From: Excoecaria cochinchinensis
Taxonomy: Eukaryota > Streptophyta > Magnoliopsida > Malpighiales > Euphorbiaceae
NCBI GenBank assembly: GCA_947683425.1
Contig: CANTUQ010000058.1
Location: 15,625,501 to 15,689,500 of the forward strand
Reading direction: 5' to 3'
DNA length: 64,000 bases
Shown here: one piece after another, positions 58,073 to 64,000 of the stretch
Numbering within the stretch: the first letter of the stretch is position 1
Layout: each line of letters begins with the position of its first letter
The notes under the pieces: generated by a model
Told to the model about the DNA's origin: nothing
What the model saw: the letters and a program-made list of their open reading frames with translations, nothing else
Database searches by the model: none
Translations under genes and position numbers: made by a program

Positions 58073-58151
58073 TTATTTGTGTTAATTTGAATTGCTATTA
58101 TTATTATTATTTTTGTTAAATAATAATATGAATAATTTACATAAATAGTAT
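57161..58151. other. AT-rich interior of the CACTA element
   Basis: No open frame of note and no domain. ATT repeats at 57898-57920 and 58030-58070. Ends where the Ty3/gypsy LTR starts. Confidence 0.5.
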
Positions 58152-58607
58152 TGATAACACAGCAAATATCATCTGCCTTTAGGCCCATGGAGTCGGCCCA
58201 AATATTGATAAGGCCCAAGGTCCATAAGGCGAAGCAAACAAGCACAAGCCCCAAGGAGGACCGATCGGATGACATGACATCCCGTCCCATCAGCCGCCTG
58301 ACACAAGGCAGTGTTCACCTCAACCTCCTGCTCGCTGTCACTTCGCCGGATACCTACTCTGACAGCCAGAGATCGCCCCCCTAGGCACTCAAGTACCCAT
58401 CAACATCTCTTATAAATAGCCCAGCCAGTGATGGCCTCAGGTATTGAACCTTGAGCACTCTCTCTACAAGCTTTCTCTCTCTAAAGTTACTGACTTAAGC
58501 TTTGGAGTGTTTACGCCCGGTCCGACCGGGCATTCTTCTTTTTAGGTCGCTCTCACCCGATCGGTCGTTTCCTCCCTCTCCAGATAAAGACAAACTAGGC
58601 TTTATCA
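58152..58607 (+). repeat. 5' LTR of the Tat-like element
   Basis: 456 bp with inverse ends TGATAA and TTATCA. TATA box TATAAATA at 58411-58418. GC-richer than the surrounding CACTA interior. Confidence 0.85.
58411..58418 (+). promoter_or_regulatory. TATA box in the LTR
   Basis: TATAAATAGCCCAG context about 200 bases before the LTR end; likely drives the element's RNA. Confidence 0.7.
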
Positions 58608-58609
58608 TT

Positions 58610-58627
58610 TGGTGCTTTCGTTGAGAG
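58610..58627 (+). other. Primer binding site of the Tat-like element
   Basis: TGGTGCTTTCGTTGAGAG begins three bases after the LTR end. This sequence type is common behind LTRs of plant Tat-like elements; I do not assign the tRNA. Confidence 0.75.
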
Positions 58628-58629
58628 GC

Positions 58630-60430
58630 ATGGTGAGCTCCAGATCAAATGAAGATGCGATCCCCATGAATTTCGACCATGATGACGATGATCGTGCCGA
58701 CCCAGGCACCTTCCAAGGTGGTGAAAGGCCCATTGGCTTCCCAGTGGATACCACCCCCTTCCCGAAGTGAGCGATGCCACCTTCGAGTATTCAGAGGACT
58801 CGCTTGTTACTGTCCGTGACATGCGCGCGATACTCGATGACTTCACCAAGAATATAGTTGAAAAGCTTCAAAAAGGCGAAATGCCTGAGGTTTTCGAAAG
58901 AGTCTGCGGGGATTACCCCATGGACGAAGACTTCGGACAAAAAAGAAATAAGGGAATCACCATCGGTGAGCCAAGAGCTCGAAGCGGAGAAAAACGCCGC
59001 ATGTAGATGTTAGGACACTACGACAAAGGTAAAGGAGTGGCGTCCTCGGGAAAAGACTCTTCTCACCACCCCTCAGAGTCCTCCGCTTCCAGCGACGAGG
59101 ACGATTCATCTTTCTTGCGTACACCTAGCCGCTCTGCTCCCAGGAGTTCCCGTCAGGACCTCAGCTCAGCCCTCCTGAACAAGGGAGACAAGTGGCTAAA
59201 ATGAAAACTGGAGCAGTTTGGGTTTACGGGTCCTAAAAGGAGCGAGCCCGAAGGAAGGGCCCACAAAAGCAAGGCCTCCCCATTCTGCAGAGAAATCATG
59301 GAGTTCGAGATGCCCCCCAAATGGAGAAAGTTTCGCATGGGTAAGTATACAGGTAATACCGACCCCACCGTCCACATAGCTAAATTTTTGCTAAAAGTGC
59401 AGGCATGTAGCCGCGATGAAAGGGCCATGTGCCGAATCTTCCCCAACACGATTGGGGGAGAGCAGCGAGATGGTTCTGGCAGCTCCCCGAGGGGTCGATC
59501 ACCTCTATATGGAAGATTAAAGAGCTTATGGCCGTGCAATTTGGGACTGCCGTGGGCGCATCCAAGTCGGCTGTCGGTAGGGATGGCTCTCACAGATGAG
59601 CCGATGAGAGCTTAAAAGATTATGTGGATCGGCTCCAGGCCGCTGTCACAGAAATAAAGAGTTTAAGCGATCGAGTGGCGATGACCGCCCGTGAGAAATG
59701 CTCTCCTGATCGCCCTTCGCCTCAGCGTGCACCAACACCAACTCCATTGGATTTCTGTGGCCTGATGGATTGGGCCGAGTGGAACACCCGAAAGGAGGAA
59801 GCCAGGAGAACAAGCAGAGCTAGACCAGTCAGTATAATGAGCAGGCTCCAGTATCCAGATGGATGCCCGTTTAAAAGAGGGAGAGTAGCTGATCGGCTCG
59901 GAAGTTTACGACGCAGAAGCAGGGGGAAGAGAACAGAAGGCGGATCTTTAGGAAGGACGAGGGGTCTAACGCCTCAAGGCTTCACCCCGCTAAATACAAG
60001 GCCCTCCCGAGTGCTGGCGTGGATGGGAAAGAACCACCACACAATTAATTGGCCCAGGAGGATGTCAAACCGGAGCAGACACAGGAGAAACGAAAGTCTA
60101 TACTGCGAATTCCACAAAGACGTTGGTCATCCCACCGACGAGTGTAACTCACTGCTTAAGGAAATCGAGAGCTTGATACAAAGAGGCGCTCTTCAGAGAT
60201 TTGTCCAACTGGTCAGAGGGGCAAGCCCCTGTAGACGACCGAACCCCGAGCCCCGCTATAGCTCAGACGAGGATGAGGACGAGGAGCGACGGAACCCTCG
60301 AAGCGCCGGCCTAAGTAGGTCGAATGCAGGTACGATATTCGTTATTCAGGAGGATCGGCCTACACGGAGGAGCTCCATAAAAAGAAGAGGGGGAAGGGAG
60401 TATACCTCTCCCAGGCAGCTGAGCAATCCA
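58630..60430 (+). pseudogene. gag: gag remnant of the Tat-like element
   Basis: Starts ATGGTGAGCTCC at 58630. The reading passes through three frames: a shift near 58765, stops at 59004 and 59202, and a shift near 59460. The Ty3 gag core (PF03732 type) reads FCREIMEFEMPPKWRKF, YTGNTDPTVHIAKFL and CRIFPNTIGGE at about 59280-59460. A zinc-knuckle-like motif YCEFHKDVGHPTDEC at about 60100-60145 has His instead of the second Cys, followed by LLKEIESLIQRGALQ, as usual in this lineage. It cannot give full-length Gag. Confidence 0.85.
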
Positions 60431-60912
60431 TGCCCTTTACGGTGTCAAGCGAGGACGCCAGGGACGTTGCACTTCCCCACGAGGACGCACTCATCATCAG
60501 AGCACGCATCAACAACTTTGATGTTAGGCGGATCCTGGTAGACAACGGCAGCACCGTGAACGTGCTCACCCTGCAAGCATACAAGGCAATGGAACTGCCG
60601 ACCGAAGAGCTAAAGCCGAACGCCACGCTGCTGATCGGCTTAGGCAATGCCACCGTCCTTGTAGTTGGATCGGTCGAGTTCTTCGTTGAGCTCGGACAGG
60701 AGGCGACGGTCCACACTTGCAAGGTAAACTTTATGGTAATTGATTTAATATTTGCCTATAATGCCATCTTTGGCAGGCCCTTGCTCGTGCAAACAGGAGC
60801 TGTCACCAGTGTTCGATACATGGTGATGAAGATCCCATCAGGGAATGGTGTTGCCATCCTGAGAAGGGACCAAAAAGCATCCCAAGAAGCCTACGTCACG
60901 ATGATCAAGTAG
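60430..60912 (+). pseudogene. Retropepsin-like protease of the Tat-like element, end of truncated pol
   Basis: Open for 160 codons in a single frame. ALIIRARINNFDVRRILVDN leads into the catalytic DNGS (60541-60552; the family usually has D-GSS), then IGLGNATVLVVGSVEFFVEL and NAIFGRPLLVQTGAV, the second conserved half (normally N-ILGRPWL). It cleaves Gag-Pol in intact relatives. The frame stops at 60910-60912, right after the protease; no reverse transcriptase follows. Confidence 0.85.
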
Positions 60913-61430
60913 CAAAAAGAAGCTTGTTAATCAAGCCTTATGGGTTAGAGGGCCGATGCGCCCCTAGACGACCCAAAGAGGATAAGCGCTATATAAGCGC
61001 GCACCCCCGGATAGACATAGCCTAAAGGCACACGTCTCCGGCTGCGGGAGCCCTCTCAGTCTTTGTAATATTGTACCAGTCTCTCTCTTCATCAATAAAA
61101 TAATTATTTCATGGAATCTTCTTATTGCAAAGGCATCACATGCCATGACTGTTACGCTAGTCTCGATGCACATTTTGAGCTGAAAATGCAGAAGTCGAAC
61201 TGTTTTAATCGAATTCGATATGTGTTAACACCTCAGAGCAATAAGCTCATTGCGCACCCGATGACCCATCCGATCTGGATTGTCGAAATGGTCGATCGGA
61301 GATGCACAGATCAATGAGATTCCGATCCAGCACCGCTAATCTGGTCAATGGCAGACCACTTGCTTCCCGTTCGGATCCTTCGACGGGTGCGGCAACACTA
61401 CGCGAGGCGGATACTCACGCAACGACCCCA
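60913..61430 (+). other. Non-coding sequence replacing pol
   Basis: Includes GCGCTATATAAGCGCGC at about 60987-61003 and AATAAAATAATTATTTC at 61094-61110, which could serve as a polyadenylation region. No RT, RNase H or integrase residues seen. Confidence 0.5.
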
Positions 61431-61745
61431 GGCCACCATGCAATTTTATGCAAAGGCCACGGGTCAACATACGTTACTCACGCAGCGACTCCAGGCCACC
61501 ATGCAATTTTATGCAAAGGCCACGGGTCAACATGCGTTACTCACGCAGCGACCCCAGGCCACCATGCAATTTTATGCAAAGGCCACGGGTCAACATGCGT
61601 TACTCACGCAGCGACCCTAGGTCACCATGCAATTTTATGCAAAAGCCACGGGTCAACATGCATTACTCACGCAGCAGTCCCAGGCCAACATGCAATTTTA
61701 CGCAGCGGCCACGGACCAGTATGCGAATGAAGACCACGGCATCGG
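61431..61745. repeat. 63-bp tandem repeat in the Tat-like element
   Basis: Units start at 61431, 61494, 61557, 61620 and 61683 (the last one partial and diverged), each with CACCATGCAATTTTATGCAA, GCCACGGGTCAACATG and TTACTCACGCAGCGAC. The period is a multiple of three, so all frames stay open across it. Confidence 0.95.
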
Positions 61746-62078
61746 ACCTCGGGATTCCCGATTGATTCGCCGACCACCCGACCCTTCCAAATTCAGGAAG
61801 TATATAAGGCTAGATTCTAGTTTCATACAATTCAGGAAGTATGTGCAAATTACGCAAGTTATTTCCAAATTAATGACCTTAAGTCTATGTGCTCGATTAT
61901 ACTAACCGCTCGGACATGCTATGATTGCAAAAAAAAAAAAAAACAAAACACAAACAAGCACAGGAAGAAGAAAGAAGGGGAGAAACTCTACTGGAAAAAG
62001 CTTTAAGTATGTATACACAATTTACAAAAAGGATTACAGGAAGAGCCACGAAGAAAAGAGAAAATTAGCAACAAACTC
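61746..62078. other. Spacer between tandem repeat and antisense ORF
   Basis: Contains a duplicated TTCAGGAAGTAT (61793 and 61831) and an A-run at 61928-61942. This is where the antisense transcript would end. No gene seen. Confidence 0.45.
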
Positions 62079-63909
62079 CTACGTCTCTATGTTTACAAAA
62101 TTTTCGCAGTCAAGAGGATCGGCAATATGTACAACGTCCTGCTTGGCGGCGGCTTGAGAAGGGTCGGAGGCAGGGACAGCAGCTCCCGTTCCCCCTTCAG
62201 AGACAGGCCCCCCTGAAGGAAAGACCCTCGGATCGAAGGCAGGCCCCTCGGAAGGAAGCTCACCATACTTGTCCCCGGGCAGCGGCGGTATAAAAGGATC
62301 AGTCTCGTGTGGAGGAGGGATAATGGGCTCGTTCCCCGGACGGACCTCTGAACCAGTCCCACGAGGAGAGAGACCCGTGCTTGGGCCTTCAGAGGTTACA
62401 CCCTCTTCAGGAGCATCGTCCTCTTCGTCACTTACTGGCGGATCGGGCAGTGCAGCTAGGTTATTCATCCATCCAAAGTTGACGTCCGGAAAGCGCCTCT
62501 CGGCCTCATAAACCAGACGCCCGAGCACCTGCGCCTGAGCCTCAGCAAGTTCGTCAAGTAGACGCTTCCTCTGATCTGCAACTTCCTCTTTAAGCTTTCT
62601 AGCCCAGGAATTCACTTTCTCCCCTAAGGAAAGCTTCAAAGACTCCACCTCCCCGCGCGCCTGATCGGCCTCTGATTCCAACCTGGTGTTCTTGGCAGCC
62701 AGATCCTTGCACTCAACATCTAATCTGGTTGCGTCCGCCTAGATAGCCAGGCATCGGTATTGAGCAACCTCAATAGCCAGGCGTGCCATCTCCCCCTTCA
62801 GTTTGTCCACCTCCCCCTGACGAGCCTTCAACTCTTGGGACTTCTGGTGGACCTCCTTCCTCAAGGCCACCGTCTTTGAGTGGGAAGCTTCGGACCGCTT
62901 CCTCACCTCCAACACCTCATCCCGGAGGGAGGAGACCTCATCTTGGGTAGCCCGAGCCTCCTCACGATGGGCAAGAGCCTTTGCACTAGCATTGGCCCCT
63001 TCCTCGGCTTTCGCCTGCCAAGTGTTGGCCATCAGGGCGATCCGTTGGGACCTGGCCACCTAGAAAGAGGAAAAGAGGAGAAGAAATATAAGAGACATTG
63101 AGAAAAGAGGAGATCTGAAAAGATAGAAGAGTGGAAAAGAGAAGCCTTACGTCTATTAGCTGGTGGCTTATGGCCTGCGTCTCTCGATAGAGTTGGCGGA
63201 CATCCCCAACCTCTCTGCGGTCCTTATCCCGAAGGAGACCCCGGCAAATAGGACCGGCCACTTGGTTGAGTGACCAATCGTCGCCGAAGTTCTCCCTCAT
63301 GAAGTCCCCAAAGAGAGCGGAACGCCTATCGGACCGCTCGAATACGTCCCCTTGTTGGGTGCCTTTCTCCCTGGAGGCCACCCGGGCGTCCGTTTCTGCC
63401 ACCAGCTCGGTCACCCTCAGCCTGGCCCTCTCTTCCAGTTCCTGCTGAGCGACCATATCCAGGCGCGTCGCCCTCTCCTGAGACATCAGCCTCAATACTT
63501 GAATGTCGGGAGGGCTCATCCCTCCGGGCACCTCCTCCTCCTCAGGCTCGTCCCCCACTACGTGCTCCCTACAAGAAACCCGAGCTGAAGGCCCTGGAAC
63601 AATTGGAGTTTGGATGGGCAATGGAACAGGAGGTGTGTGAGCCGATCCAGTAAGAGGAGCATGCATAGACGCGGCGGTGAACGGGGCAGCGGCAGTGGCA
63701 GGAGCTAAGGCCTCCCTTTGGGCCTCGATCTCGGCCTTTTTCCTAACCGCGATCTCGGCTTTCTCTTTGGTTGCAGCCTCCTTCTGGGCTTGTGTCATGA
63801 GCTTCCTCCTCTTGTGACCCGCCTTTGCTCCCTGAGCGTCCACTTGGGCCAACCTCTTAGAAGAGACCCGATCGACTAGCTCCTGCGCGGCGCTGCTTCC
63901 TCCGGCCAT
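62079..63909 (-). pseudogene. Antisense extra ORF of the Tat-like element, two exons, one in-frame stop
   Basis: Exon 1 is 63909-63151, the intron is 63150-63060 (91 bp, GTAAGG...TTTCTAG) and exon 2 is 63059-62079; splicing keeps the frame exactly. The product is about 580 residues: a basic Lys/Arg/Ala-rich start (KRRKLMTQAQKEAATKEKA), a Pro-rich part, a segment RSALFGDFMRENFGDDWSLN, then a long Glu/Arg/Leu/Lys-rich coiled coil spanning the splice junction, and an acidic, Pro-rich tail. A single TAG at 62739-62741 interrupts it. An acceptor-like CTGCAG|CC lies at 63915/63914, so a further upstream exon may lie past the window end. No enzymatic motif. Function unknown; antisense ORFs of this sort are reported in Tat-lineage elements. 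Confidence 0.72.
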
Positions 63910-64000
63910 TTCGGCTGCAGCAAAAATATAAAAGATAAGTGCTCTTATTAAATATCTATTTTCAAATGATTATATAAAATGCTTTATACTTATAAAATTG

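Larger units (their letters stand above)
55636..58151 (+). mobile_element. CACTA (En/Spm-like) element, 5' part, interrupted by Ty3/gypsy
   Basis: Begins with CACTACAAGAAAATTC, the characteristic CACTA terminus, followed by a dense subterminal array of TTTAGCGACGGA words in both orientations, a TATA box, a pyrimidine-rich leader and a splice donor. The opposite terminus (TTTTCTTGTAGTG) is not found in the window; the element is interrupted at 58152 by the Ty3/gypsy LTR and probably continues beyond. No transposase domain is visible in the part present. Confidence 0.82.
58152..64000 (+). mobile_element. Ty3/gypsy Tat-like retrotransposon with antisense ORF (3' end outside window)
   Basis: 5' LTR 58152-58607 (TGATAA..TTATCA), primer site, gag, a DNGS-type aspartic protease, then no RT, RNase H or integrase. 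Downstream come a 63-bp tandem repeat and an intron-containing antisense ORF. Extra ORFs, often antisense and 3' of pol, are known from Tat-lineage Ty3/gypsy elements. The 3' LTR lies beyond base 64000. gag is frameshifted, and loss of the rest of pol marks a non-autonomous copy. Confidence 0.85.

Noticed and set aside
58595..60722. Minus-strand frames opposite gag and protease of the Tat-like element
   Set aside because: They overlap recognised gag/protease domains on the plus strand and carry no motif themselves.
61431..61745. CRISPR-like appearance of the regular 63-bp repeats
   Set aside because: The units are contiguous without variable spacers and sit inside a plant retrotransposon.
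61302..61765. Repetitive ORFs with 21-residue units over the 63-bp array
   Set aside because: All three frames stay open because the period is a multiple of three; no start context or flanking domain supports translation.

Overview
The window reads as nuclear DNA of a eudicot plant. It is AT-rich, with one host gene of plant-specific type (a P-class pentatricopeptide repeat protein), and the rest is layered transposable elements of typical plant families. Coding remnants of most elements carry stops and frameshifts. I see no rRNA, tRNA, CRISPR or bacterial-type features. Many open frames seen here begin at TTG or GTG, so starts were re-chosen at ATG where possible.

Layout. 1-13189: a degenerate Ty1/copia element on the + strand (copy A, its 5' LTR lies before base 1). 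A young, gag-only Sirevirus-like copia element (6777-12909) is inserted in its 3' LTR; it has equal 1273-bp LTRs and a 5-bp target duplication AATAG. 13190-19592: the only host-like segment, with a long direct repeat, some unassigned exon-like open frames and the intronless PPR gene (17931-19445, minus strand). 19593-28390: two related Mutator-like elements (MULEs) lying end to end and sharing one target sequence. The first carries a broken mudrA gene. The second is a large foldback hairpin without genes, split by a 2.35-kb hAT element with an 8-bp duplication.

29008-53529: a nest of two minus-strand copia elements of the same family as copy A. Copy D (duplication TTTAT) carries copy B (duplication GGTAA) inside its 3' LTR. 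Within these lie two hAT elements and two long TG..CA sequences that I read as solo LTRs of a long-LTR Ty3/gypsy family. With the nested insertions removed, B and D are both about 7.9 kb.

54406-64000: a 517-bp MULE-type MITE with a perfect 9-bp duplication, then the 5' part of a CACTA element (CACTACAAGAAAA end, GACGG subterminal array, promoter, first exon). It is interrupted by a Ty3/gypsy Tat-like element (LTR 58152-58607, gag, protease) that runs off the window. That element lacks visible reverse transcriptase and integrase in the window. It has a 63-bp tandem repeat and an antisense, intron-containing extra ORF of the kind known from Tat-lineage elements.

The coding genes do not form a pathway. 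The biological story is stratigraphy: which element landed in which, reconstructed from target-site duplications, plus regulatory sequence carried by the elements (CACGTG-rich copia leaders, GACGG and TTTCGCAA terminal arrays, a MULE end 147 bp upstream of the PPR start codon).
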